Assembly (NCBI GenBank): GCA_964351025.1
Contig: CAYGLV010000025.1
Span: forward strand, 1-34,386
Reading direction: 5' to 3'
DNA length: 34,386 bases
Source: CAYGLV01 sp964351025
GTDB taxonomy: Bacteria > Actinomycetota > Thermoleophilia > Gaiellales > Gaiellaceae
The translations under genes were made by a program, and so were the position numbers. Below, one piece after another: positions 6,144-23,715 of this stretch (its first letter is position 1; each line of letters begins with the position of its first letter). The notes under the pieces were generated by a model, which was not told where the DNA came from, ran no database searches, and was given only the letters and a program-made list of their open reading frames with translations.

Positions 6144-6568
6144 TGGCCAAAAAGGTTCTCACACTCATCAAGCTCCAGATCCCGGGCGGGCAGGCGAACC
6201 CCGCGCCGCCGGTCGGCCCCGCGCTCGGCCAGCACGGCGTCAACATCATGGAGTTCTGCAAGGCGTTCAACGCGCAGACCGTGCAGGAGGCGGGGCGCAT
6301 CACGCCGGTCGAGATCACGGTCTACGAGGACCGGTCCTTCACGTTCATCACGAAGACGCCGCCCGCCGCCGTCCTGATCAAGGAGGCGCTCGGGTTGGAG
6401 AAGGGCTCGGCCGAGCCGCACCGGGAGAAGGTCGGCCGCCTCTCCAAGGCGCAACTCCGCTCGATCGCAGAGCTCAAGCTCGTCGATCTCAACGCGCGCG
6501 ATGTCGACCACGCGATGCTCGTGATCGCCGGCACCGCGCGCTCGATGGGCGTCGAGGTGGAGCAATGA
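6143..6568 (+). CDS. rplK: 50S ribosomal protein L11
   Basis: 141-aa L11, usual length. The N-terminal domain has the proline-rich PPVGPALGQHG loop and the C-terminal rRNA-binding domain ends MGVEVE. L11 forms the GTPase-associated centre with 23S rRNA and L10/L12. Its ATG overlaps the nusG stop by one base and its TGA overlaps the rplA ATG (ATGA), so translation is probably coupled. Confidence 0.97.
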   Translation: MAKKVLTLIKLQIPGGQANPAPPVGPALGQHGVNIMEFCKAFNAQTVQEAGRITPVEITVYEDRSFTFITKTPPAAVLIKEALGLEKGSAEPHREKVGRLSKAQLRSIAELKLVDLNARDVDHAMLVIAGTARSMGVEVEQ

Positions 6569-7311
6569 GCGCACCCGGCAAGCGCTATGCGGCGGCCCGC
6601 GCGCAGGTCGACCGCGACCAGATCTACTCGCCGCTCGACGCGATCCGGCTGCTCAAGGGCACCGAGGGCGCGAAGTTCGACGAGACGGTCGAGGTGCACT
6701 TCCGGCTCGGCCTCAACGTCCGGCACGCCGAGCAGCAGCTGCGCGGCACGCTCATGCTGCCGCACGGCACCGGCAAGACAGTGCGCGTCGCCGTCTTCGC
6801 CGAGGGCGAGAAGGCGAAGGAGGCCGAGGAGGCCGGCGCCGATATCGTCGGCGCGGCGGACCTCGCGGCGAAGATCGAGGGCGGCTTCACGGACTTCGAC
6901 GTCGCCATCGCGACGCCCGACCAGATGGGCAACGTCGGCAAGCTCGGCCGCGTCCTCGGCCCGCGCGGGCTGATGCCGAACCCGAAGACGGGCACGGTCA
7001 CGTTCGACGTCGGCAAGGCCGTTGCCGACGCCAAGGCCGGCAAGCTCGAGTACCGCACCGACCGGGGCGCCTGCGTCCATGTGTCGATCGGCAAGAAGAG
7101 CTTCGCCGAGCGCAGCCTGCTCGAGAACTACGCGGCGCTCGTCGAGGAGATCGTTCGCGCCAAGCCGGCCGTGGCGAAGGGTCGCTACATCCAGCGGATC
7201 ACGCTGGCGACGACGATGGGCCCGGGCATCCGGGTTGACCCGCAGCGGACGCGCGACATCGCCGAGGATTCCGCCGGAGCGGAATCCTCCAAGGAGACTG
7301 CTACCGTCTAG
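6565..7311 (+). CDS. rplA: 50S ribosomal protein L1
   Basis: 248-aa L1-stalk protein. The conserved core includes LRGTLMLPHGTGK, GRVLGPRGLMPNPK and the ending TLATTMGPGIRVD. After about residue 228 there is a roughly 20-residue Ser/Glu/Ala tail beyond the usual end, and its DNA contains an 11-bp perfect hairpin (7264-7289). In many bacteria L1 represses its own operon by binding mRNA; no such site was identified here. The rplJ leader follows. Confidence 0.96.
   Translation: MSAPGKRYAAARAQVDRDQIYSPLDAIRLLKGTEGAKFDETVEVHFRLGLNVRHAEQQLRGTLMLPHGTGKTVRVAVFAEGEKAKEAEEAGADIVGAADLAAKIEGGFTDFDVAIATPDQMGNVGKLGRVLGPRGLMPNPKTGTVTFDVGKAVADAKAGKLEYRTDRGACVHVSIGKKSFAERSLLENYAALVEEIVRAKPAVAKGRYIQRITLATTMGPGIRVDPQRTRDIAEDSAGAESSKETATV
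7264..7289 (+). repeat. Perfect hairpin in the rplA tail sharing arms with one in the rplJ tail
   Basis: GAGGATTCCGC (7264-7274) and GCGGAATCCTC (7279-7289) form an 11-bp perfect stem with a CGGA loop. The inner 8-bp arms GATTCCGC and GCGGAATC recur around a different 4-nt loop at 7974-7993 in rplJ. Both copies lie in coding tails outside the conserved protein core. This one is 23 nt before the rplA stop and has no T-run. Confidence 0.7.
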
Positions 7312-7454
7312 CTGACCGAAGACCAGTACCCGTCGCCAGAGACAACCGGCAGCCGCAAGGCAGAAGACCGGTCGAGGCGGCCCGGCAGAAGCGATGTCCT
7401 CGCCTTGCTCGGCCCGCCTCATGGCGGGCCTAGTCGTTTCCGGAGGAACATCAC
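7312..7454 (+). promoter_or_regulatory. Probable L10 (rplJL) mRNA leader
   Basis: The 143-nt gap ahead of rplJ has the position of the autoregulatory L10 leader. It contains a nested stem: ACCGG (7345-7349) pairs with CCGGT (7368-7372) around a GCC-GCAA-GGC hairpin (7352-7361) with asymmetric A-rich internal loops. A strong 8-bp hairpin GGCCCGCC-TCAT-GGCGGGCC follows at 7411-7430. In the known system the L10-L12 complex binds such a leader and represses rplJL. The last hairpin is followed by TAGTCGTTT, so attenuation is possible but weak. Family membership has not been tested against a covariance model. Confidence 0.6.
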
Positions 7455-8096
7455 ATGCTGAAGACAGACAAAGAGAAAGTGGTCGCGGAGCTGGCCGGGC
7501 GCCTGCGGGCCTCGGACACGCTGCTCGTGGCCGACTACCGCGGACTGACGATGTCCGAGATCGACGGCCTGCGCGGCGAGCTGATCAAGCACGGAGCTCG
7601 CTTCTCGGTCGTCAAGAACACGCTCACGCGGCGCGCGGCGGAGGAGGCGGGCGTGCCGGCCCTGCTGGCGCTGCTCGACGGCCCGACCGCGATCGCGTTC
7701 ATCGAGACCGGCGGCGACGTCGTCGCCGCCGCGAAGGCGCTCGACGCCGCGGCCCGCGACACCAAGGTGTTGACGGTGCGAGGCGGCGTGCTCGACGGCA
7801 ACCCGATCGGGGCCGAGGACGTCAAGAGCCTCGCCACGCTGCCCCCGACCGACGTGCTTCGCGCCCAGCTGCTCGGGGCGATCGCGGGCCCGCTCACAGC
7901 GATCGTCGGACTGCTGGCAGCGCCCCTGCGCGACCTCGTCGGGCTGATCGACGCCCGCATCGAGCAGCTGGGCGATTCCGCTGTCGCGGAATCCCCTAGT
8001 GAACCTCCGGCACCGGCCGAGGCCGTATCGGTAGAGCCCGCAGCCGAGGAGACCGAATCCACTGAAGACGCGAACGAAGGACAGGAGGAGATCTAG
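7455..8096 (+). CDS. rplJ: 50S ribosomal protein L10 with extended acidic tail
   Basis: 213-aa stalk-base protein that carries the L7/L12 dimers; the usual length is about 165-180. The rRNA-binding domain is clear (LLVADYRGLTMSEI, FSVVKNTLTRRA). The L12-binding helix is about residues 135-175. The last roughly 38 residues are an acidic, Pro/Ala-rich tail containing VEPAAEET, which also occurs in the S17 extension. GGAGG lies before the ATG. rplL follows without a gap. Confidence 0.96.
   Translation: MLKTDKEKVVAELAGRLRASDTLLVADYRGLTMSEIDGLRGELIKHGARFSVVKNTLTRRAAEEAGVPALLALLDGPTAIAFIETGGDVVAAAKALDAAARDTKVLTVRGGVLDGNPIGAEDVKSLATLPPTDVLRAQLLGAIAGPLTAIVGLLAAPLRDLVGLIDARIEQLGDSAVAESPSEPPAPAEAVSVEPAAEETESTEDANEGQEEI
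7974..7993 (+). repeat. Perfect 8-bp hairpin in the rplJ tail
   Basis: GATTCCGC (7974-7981), loop TGTC, GCGGAATC (7986-7993). The arms are identical to the inner arms of the rplA-tail hairpin at 7264-7289. It sits exactly where the conserved L10 sequence stops and the acidic tail starts. Confidence 0.65.
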
Positions 8097-8486
8097 ATGG
8101 CAACCGACACCGCCAAGATTCTCGACACGCTCGGGAAGATGACCGTGCTCGAGCTCGTCGAGCTCAAGAAGGCGATCGAGGAGGAGTGGGGCGTCACCGC
8201 CGCCGCTCCGGTCGCCGTCGCGATGCCGGGGGCCGGTGCCTCTGGCGGCGACGGCGGCGCGGCCGTCGAGGAGAAGACGACGTTCGACGTCATCCTCACC
8301 GGCGCGGGCGACAAGAAGATCCAGGTGATCAAGGTCGTGCGCGCGATCACGAGCCTCGGCCTCAAGGAGGCGAAGGACCTCGTGGACGGTGCACCCCAGG
8401 CCGTCAAGGAGGGCGTCGCGCAGGACGAAGCCGATTCAATCAAGGCGCAGCTCGAAGAGGCAGGCGCCGGCGTCGAGATCAAGTAG
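8097..8486 (+). CDS. rplL: 50S ribosomal protein L7/L12
   Basis: 129-aa stalk protein recruiting translational GTPases. It shows the N-terminal dimerisation helix (LDTLGKMTVLELVELKKAI), an Ala/Gly hinge (about 38-58) and the C-terminal domain (EKTTFDVILTGAGDKKIQVI ending in EEAGAGVEIK). It directly abuts the rplJ stop and has GGAGGAG upstream. The strong terminator at 8506 closes this operon. Confidence 0.97.
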   Translation: MATDTAKILDTLGKMTVLELVELKKAIEEEWGVTAAAPVAVAMPGAGASGGDGGAAVEEKTTFDVILTGAGDKKIQVIKVVRAITSLGLKEAKDLVDGAPQAVKEGVAQDEADSIKAQLEEAGAGVEIK

Positions 8487-8505
8487 CTCGACCCGCAACG
8501 TCTCT

Positions 8506-8539
8506 CGCCGAGGGCCGCGCGAGCGGCCCTCGGCGCTTT
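8506..8539 (+). terminator. Intrinsic terminator after rplL
   Basis: A 13-bp perfect GC-rich stem (CGCCGAGGGCCGC 8506-8518 with 8523-8535, loop GCGA) followed by CTTT. It separates rplJL from the secreted-protein gene and, with the next terminator, from rpoBC. Confidence 0.85.
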
Positions 8540-8565
8540 CCGAGCTCGGCCGCTTTCGTTGCTGT

Positions 8566-8604
8566 CTTTACGAAACCCTTACAGCCTTTACGAAAGAGTT
8601 ACGG
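8566..8604 (+). promoter_or_regulatory. Tandem direct repeats with four phased TTAC half-sites
   Basis: CTTTACGAAACCCTTACAG (8566-8584) and CTTTACGAAAGAGTTACGG (8586-8604) are 19-nt imperfect direct repeats offset by 20 bp. TTAC occurs at 8568, 8579, 8588 and 8599, so the core steps are 11, 9 and 11 bp, all on one DNA face. The layout resembles response-regulator boxes made of 11-bp direct repeats, such as the Streptomyces PhoP box. The regulator is unknown. The site lies about 95-130 bp before the ATG of the secreted protein. Confidence 0.5.
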
Positions 8605-8630
8605 ACTCACCCTCGTTCGGGGGCGCAGGT

Positions 8631-8665
8631 TTGACCGGTTCTTGACGTCTTGGTGATGTACATCA
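8631..8665 (+). promoter_or_regulatory. Candidate promoter and 12-bp palindrome
   Basis: TTGACC (8631-8636) and TTGACG (8642-8647) are good -35 candidates 11 bp apart. TGATGTACATCA (8654-8665) is a perfect 12-bp palindrome starting 17 bp after the first -35, so it overlaps a possible -10 (TGATGT). No clear TANNNT at ideal spacing was found. A repressor binding this palindrome would block the promoter. Confidence 0.4.
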
Positions 8666-8696
8666 TGCGTATTCGGCCAAGGAAGGACGAACGAAG

Positions 8697-9215
8697 ATGA
8701 AGCTCAAGACACTGCTCGTAGCGCTCGCCGTTGCGGCGCTTGCCGCCTCGGTGGCGGTTGCTGCGCCGCCTACGGACAAGGGCAAGCCCGACCCGAGCGT
8801 CGCGACCACAGCGGCAACCGAGCTCGGCAAGAGCAAGGCCAAGGCCAAGGGGCCGGTCTGCAAGCCCGGCCGCTCGCTGGTGCTGACGGGCGAGTTCGTC
8901 TCCGCCGGCGACACGGGCTTTGCGATGCTCGTGAAGAGCGGCAACAAGGCGGCCAAGCCGTTCGTCGGCAAGCAGCTGACCGTGGCCGTCGAGGCGAAGA
9001 CGCGGTTCACCAAGGCGAAGCTCGCCGACCTCAAGCCCGGCGACAAGCTGAAGGTGCAGGGTTACGCCTGCAAGTCGGACGCTGCAGCGCTCACGGCCGT
9101 CGCCCGTCGCGTGACGGCGAAGAGCCCGAAGGCCGGAGGCGACGACGGCACGGCCACGACGACGACCGGGACGCCGACAACGACGACGACGACCGGTACG
9201 ACGACGACCGGCTGA
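8697..9215 (+). CDS. Secreted protein with Thr-rich tail, function unknown
   Basis: 172 aa. Residues 1-22 are a Sec signal peptide (KLKT, hydrophobic Ala/Val core, likely cleavage after AVA). The mature part has a compact domain at about 52-145 with beta-like segments (SLVLTGEFVSAG, QLTVAVEAKTRF, GDKLKVQGYAC) and only two Cys (in GPVCKPG and GYACKSD) that could form a disulfide. The C-terminus is a run of Thr/Gly repeats (about 150-172), a likely glycosylated or wall-spanning stalk, with no sorting motif or membrane anchor. The fold hints at small beta-barrel DUF5666-like proteins, but I do not recognise the family. AAGGAAGGA precedes the ATG. The gene sits between rplL and rpoB, isolated by terminators. 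Confidence 0.8.
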   Translation: MKLKTLLVALAVAALAASVAVAAPPTDKGKPDPSVATTAATELGKSKAKAKGPVCKPGRSLVLTGEFVSAGDTGFAMLVKSGNKAAKPFVGKQLTVAVEAKTRFTKAKLADLKPGDKLKVQGYACKSDAAALTAVARRVTAKSPKAGGDDGTATTTTGTPTTTTTTGTTTTG

Positions 9216-9237
9216 GCAACGACAACATCTGCTTAAC

Positions 9238-9266
9238 GAGAAGGGCGCCCCCGGGGCGCCCTTCTC
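9238..9266 (+). terminator. Intrinsic terminator after the secreted-protein gene
   Basis: A 12-bp perfect stem GAGAAGGGCGCC / GGCGCCCTTCTC with a 5-nt CCCGG loop. The distal arm ends in CTTCTCTC rather than a pure T-run. It isolates the gene from rpoB. Confidence 0.8.
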
Positions 9267-9319
9267 TCGCTACACTGCTATCCCCGCTCGGTGACCGGCC
9301 GGCGGGCTTCCGCGCATGC

Positions 9320-9349
9320 TTGCGTGGGATGCCCGCTGTTCGCTACTGT
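9320..9349 (+). promoter_or_regulatory. Candidate rpoBC promoter
   Basis: TTGCGT (9320-9325), 18-bp spacer, TACTGT (9344-9349). It fits the actinobacterial housekeeping pattern and gives a leader of roughly 55 nt before the TTG of rpoB. TACACT at 9271-9276 is a second -10-like hexamer right behind the terminator. Both are unproven; the region 9267-9410 shows no gene. Confidence 0.35.
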
Positions 9350-9410
9350 TCGGGGTTGCGCCGACGTCCCGCCGTTCGACCCTGCACGCCGTAAAGGGAG
9401 GCTGTATCAC

Positions 9411-13061
<3,651 letters not shown>

Positions 13062-13107
13062 GACACCCGACGACCACCAGAGAACTGACGGAAAGAGGCG
13101 CTACGAC

Positions 13108-17688
<4,581 letters not shown>

Positions 17689-17713
17689 CGGGACTCAGGC
17701 GACGACGTGCTCT

Positions 17714-17739
17714 GAAGGGCGGCCGAGAGGCCGCCCTTC
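17714..17739 (+). terminator. Intrinsic terminator after rpoC, possibly bidirectional
   Basis: An 11-bp perfect stem (GAAGGGCGGCC 17714-17724 with 17729-17739, loop GAGA) followed by GCTGTCTT. It lies between rpoC and the convergent diguanylate cyclase gene and could serve both. Confidence 0.8.
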
Positions 17740-17806
17740 GCTGTCTTGGCAAGGTGCTGGGGCAGGAGGAGACGCCGGCGCCCCCGTGCGAAGACGGCGC
17801 GTGCTC

Positions 17807-18997
17807 TTACGAGCTCTGCGCCGTCCCGCGCGCCGACCGAGGCCATTCGGCGTGCGGCTCGGCCTCGCCTGCGGTGGCGGCCATGCCTTTGCCCGCGTTC
17901 TTCGCACGGTAGAGCGCCTCGTCGGCGCGCTCGAAGAAGCTCACCCCGTCGTCCTCGGCCTTCAGCTCGGCGATCCCCGCCGAGAGCTTCAGCCGCCCCG
18001 CCTGGCCGATCGTCCGCGAGGAGACGGCGGCCTGAAGCCGCTTGTAGAGCTGGTCGGCGTCGGAAGCGGCGGACTCGGGCAGGATCACCGCGAACTCGTC
18101 GCCCCCCACGCGGCAGGCGATGTCCGCCGTGCGCACGACGTCGCGGATCCGCTCGGCGGCCTCCGCGAGCACCGAGTCACCGGCGAGGTGGCCGATCCGG
18201 TCGTTGATCGCCTTGAAGTCGTCGAGGTCGAAGACGATGAGCGCGAGGCTGCGCTGGTAACGCTGGGCGCGAGCCACCTCGCGCGCGAGCGTCTCGTGGA
18301 AGTACCGCCGGTTGTGCAGATTCGTCAGCGCGTCGAGGTCGGCCAGCTGGCGCGCCTCGCGGAAGCTCCGGGCGTTGTCGATCGCCGGCCCGGCCCGCAG
18401 CGCCAGTTCCTCGAGCTCGCGCAGGGCGGCATCGTCGAACGGTCCGCTCTTCGAGCGCGAGTAGACGGCGAGGTGGCCGAGCGGCTCGCCGTCGTGGGTG
18501 AGCGGCACCGCGAGGCCGTGGCGGAGGGGCTCGCCGGCGGAGCTCTCCTCGTGCCCGTAGGCGTACGAGAGCGCGATCGCCCGCGGCTTGTGTCCGTCGG
18601 GCGGGCCGCTGATCGACTGCGTTTCCGCTTCCTCGACCGAGAGCCCGAGCGCCGCGACCACGGGGTCGTCACCGCGTTCGCCGTCGATCGTGATCAGGGC
18701 GGAGTCAACGCCCGGCAGGGCCCCGGCCGCCTCGAGCGTCCGCGTCAGCACCTCGTCGAGGTCGATTGAGCTGCCCAGCTCGCCAAGGATGCGGCTGCGC
18801 CGGCCCTCCTCTTGGGCCCGCTCGACCGCGCCGGTGAGCTCGCCGGCGAGTGACTCCAGGCGCGCGTTCATCTCGGCCAGCGCGGCAGCGAGGCGCGCCT
18901 CGGTCGAGCCGTGCCCGCGGCGTCCCCCTGAGAGGGCGGCCAGCAGCAACGCAAGCGCGCCGGTCACTACGGCCGCAGTGATGATCGTCGTCGTCAT
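17807..18997 (-). CDS. Membrane-anchored GAF-GGDEF diguanylate cyclase
   Basis: 396 aa. One N-terminal membrane helix (3-22), a short coiled-coil (about 32-66), a GAF-like sensor domain (about 75-212) and a C-terminal GGDEF domain (about 218-380). The active-site motif GGDEF is intact (298-302), as are DLDDFKAIND and GHLAGD, so it should make c-di-GMP from two GTP. RTAD at 289-292 is the RxxD inhibitory site, correctly placed five residues before GGDEF, suggesting product feedback. ATG at 18997 is chosen over an in-frame start at 19108 because the protein then begins directly with its membrane helix. It is reverse-oriented between rpoC and rpsL. The GAF ligand is unknown. Confidence 0.9.
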   Translation of the reverse strand: MTTTIITAAVVTGALALLLAALSGGRRGHGSTEARLAAALAEMNARLESLAGELTGAVERAQEEGRRSRILGELGSSIDLDEVLTRTLEAAGALPGVDSALITIDGERGDDPVVAALGLSVEEAETQSISGPPDGHKPRAIALSYAYGHEESSAGEPLRHGLAVPLTHDGEPLGHLAVYSRSKSGPFDDAALRELEELALRAGPAIDNARSFREARQLADLDALTNLHNRRYFHETLAREVARAQRYQRSLALIVFDLDDFKAINDRIGHLAGDSVLAEAAERIRDVVRTADIACRVGGDEFAVILPESAASDADQLYKRLQAAVSSRTIGQAGRLKLSAGIAELKAEDDGVSFFERADEALYRAKNAGKGMAATAGEAEPHAEWPRSARGTAQSS

Positions 18998-19127
18998 GGT
19001 GGCGCTTCGAGAGGTCCTACCCGCGCGGGTCTGATCGCACTCTACTCGCGGTTGGGGACGCTGGGTATGCTTTGCAAGCAGTATGAAAAGGACGTCCGGC
19101 CGATGCACCGGGCCCGTGTGTCTCTGC

Positions 19128-19133
19128 TACCAT
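19128..19133 (+). promoter_or_regulatory. Candidate -10 box for the rpsL operon
   Basis: TACCAT fits TANNNT and lies just upstream of the leader hairpin at 19144-19171, about 85 nt before the rpsL start. TATGCT at 19066-19071 is an alternative. No convincing -35 was found for either. Confidence 0.35.
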
Positions 19134-19143
19134 CCGACGGCTC

Positions 19144-19171
19144 GGTTGGCAGGGCGCGTGCCCCGCCGACC
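19144..19171 (+). other. Leader hairpin upstream of rpsL
   Basis: GGTTGGCAGGG (19144-19154) pairs with CCCCGCCGACC (19161-19171) with one A-C mismatch and one G-U pair around a 6-nt loop. It lies in the presumed 5' UTR, about 47 nt before the start codon, with no T-run. It may be a ribosomal-protein binding site or a stabilising 5' hairpin. Confidence 0.4.
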
Positions 19172-19218
19172 GTTGCTGTGTGGAAAGACGACGCTCCGCG
19201 ACGCCAGGAAGCGAGACA

Positions 19219-19590
19219 GTGCCGACAGTCAATCAGCTCGTCAGAAAAGGCCGGACGACTCCGAAGTCGAAGACGAAGACTCCGGCCCTTCGCGGTGCGC
19301 CCCAGAAGCGCGGCGTCTGTACGCGCGTCTACACGACGACGCCGAAGAAGCCAAACTCCGCGCTGCGCAAGGTTGCGCGCGTCCGCCTGACGAACGGGAT
19401 GGAAGTCGGCGTCTACATTCCGGGCGAGGGCCACAACCTGCAGGAGCACTCCGTCGTGCTCATCCGCGGTGGCCGCGTCAAGGATCTTCCCGGTTTCCGC
19501 TACAAGGTCATCCGCGGCGGGCTCGACACCTCCGGCGTCCCCGACCGGCGCCAGGGCCGCTCGAAGTACGGAGCCAAGAGGAGCTCGTAA
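19219..19590 (+). CDS. rpsL: 30S ribosomal protein S12
   Basis: 123-aa decoding-centre protein. GTG (19219) follows AGGA and starts PTVNQLVRKGR as in orthologues; the frame is open further upstream without homology. The streptomycin-site loops are wild type: TPKKPNSALRK and the LPGFRYKVIRG region with its Lys residues kept. The TAA overlaps the rpsG ATG by one base. This is the first gene of the long str-S10-spc run. Confidence 0.96.
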   Translation: MPTVNQLVRKGRTTPKSKTKTPALRGAPQKRGVCTRVYTTTPKKPNSALRKVARVRLTNGMEVGVYIPGEGHNLQEHSVVLIRGGRVKDLPGFRYKVIRGGLDTSGVPDRRQGRSKYGAKRSS

Positions 19591-20060
19591 TGCCGCGTCG
19601 CGCCGAGATCACACCCCGCACTCTCGATCCGGATCCGGTGTACGGCTCACGCCTGGTGACTCAGGTCGTCAACCGCGTGATGTCGGAGGGCAAGAAGTCG
19701 ATCGCCGAGAAGATCGTCTACGACGCCCTCGACCGGCTCGGCGAGAAGACCGGCAAGCCGCCCGTCGAGGTGCTCGAGCAGGCGATCAAGACCGTGACGC
19801 CCGTGCTCGAGGTTCGCTCGCGTCGCGTCGGTGGCGCCAACTACCAGGTCCCGATCGAGGTGCCGGCGCGCCGCGCCCGCACGCTCGCCGTGCGCTGGCT
19901 CGTGCAGTACGCCAAGGAGCGCCGCGAGAAGGGGATGCCTGAGAAGCTCGCGGGCGAGCTGCTCGACGCGCTCAACCAGCAGGGTGGCGCATTCAAGAAA
20001 AAGGACGATCAATACCGGATGGCGCAGGCCAACAAGGCCTTTGCGCACTACCGCTGGTAG
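19590..20060 (+). CDS. rpsG: 30S ribosomal protein S7
   Basis: 156 aa, the usual length for the family. It starts MPRRAEITPRTLDPDPVYGS and contains the 16S-binding stretch VRSRRVGGANYQVPIEV and the ending MAQANKAFAHYRW. S7 nucleates the 30S head and in E. coli represses the str operon. The start overlaps the rpsL stop. Confidence 0.97.
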   Translation: MPRRAEITPRTLDPDPVYGSRLVTQVVNRVMSEGKKSIAEKIVYDALDRLGEKTGKPPVEVLEQAIKTVTPVLEVRSRRVGGANYQVPIEVPARRARTLAVRWLVQYAKERREKGMPEKLAGELLDALNQQGGAFKKKDDQYRMAQANKAFAHYRW

Positions 20061-20066
20061 GCCGAG

Positions 20067-22175
<2,109 letters not shown>

Positions 22176-22205
22176 TTCTCTCGTTTCTTACCGGAGGCAA
22201 AAACA

Positions 22206-23396
<1,191 letters not shown>

Positions 23397-23406
23397 GGAC
23401 ACAGAC

Positions 23407-23715
23407 GTGGCACAGCAGAAGATCCGCATCAGGCTCAAGTCCTACGACCACCAGGCGTTGGACAAGTCGGCAGGCCAGATCGTCGAGACGGTGCAGCGCT
23501 CCGGCGCGACGATCACCGGTCCCGTGCCCCTGCCCACCGAGAAGAACGTGTACTGCGTGATTCGGAGTCCGTTCAAGGACAAGGACTCGCGCGAGCATTT
23601 CGAGGTGCGCACGCACAAGCGGCTGATCGATATCCACAGCCCGACGCCGAAGACGGTGGACTCCTTGATGCGGCTCGACCTGCCGGCCGGTGTCGACATC
23701 GAGATCAAGCTCTGA
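23407..23715 (+). CDS. rpsJ: 30S ribosomal protein S10 (NusE)
   Basis: 102 aa. GTG start with AAGGAC upstream; the sequence AQQKIRIRLKSYDHQALD is typical. It has dual roles in the 30S head and, with NusB and NusG, in antitermination. There is no separate leader: it lies 10 nt after tuf, so no S10-type L4-controlled leader is visible. Its stop overlaps rplC (TGATG). Confidence 0.96.
   Translation: MAQQKIRIRLKSYDHQALDKSAGQIVETVQRSGATITGPVPLPTEKNVYCVIRSPFKDKDSREHFEVRTHKRLIDIHSPTPKTVDSLMRLDLPAGVDIEIKL

Noticed and set aside
7264..7289. Terminator at the end of rplA
   Set aside because: No T-run follows and it lies inside the coding frame; the same arms recur in rplJ, which suggests a repeat instead.
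8186..8656. 156-aa plus-strand frame across rplL and its terminator
   Set aside because: Out-of-frame shadow of rplL running through a strong terminator hairpin.
9291..9410. Upstream in-frame start of rpoB (40 extra residues)
   Set aside because: The stretch contains promoter-like elements and no homology, while TTG at 9411 has GGGAGG just upstream.
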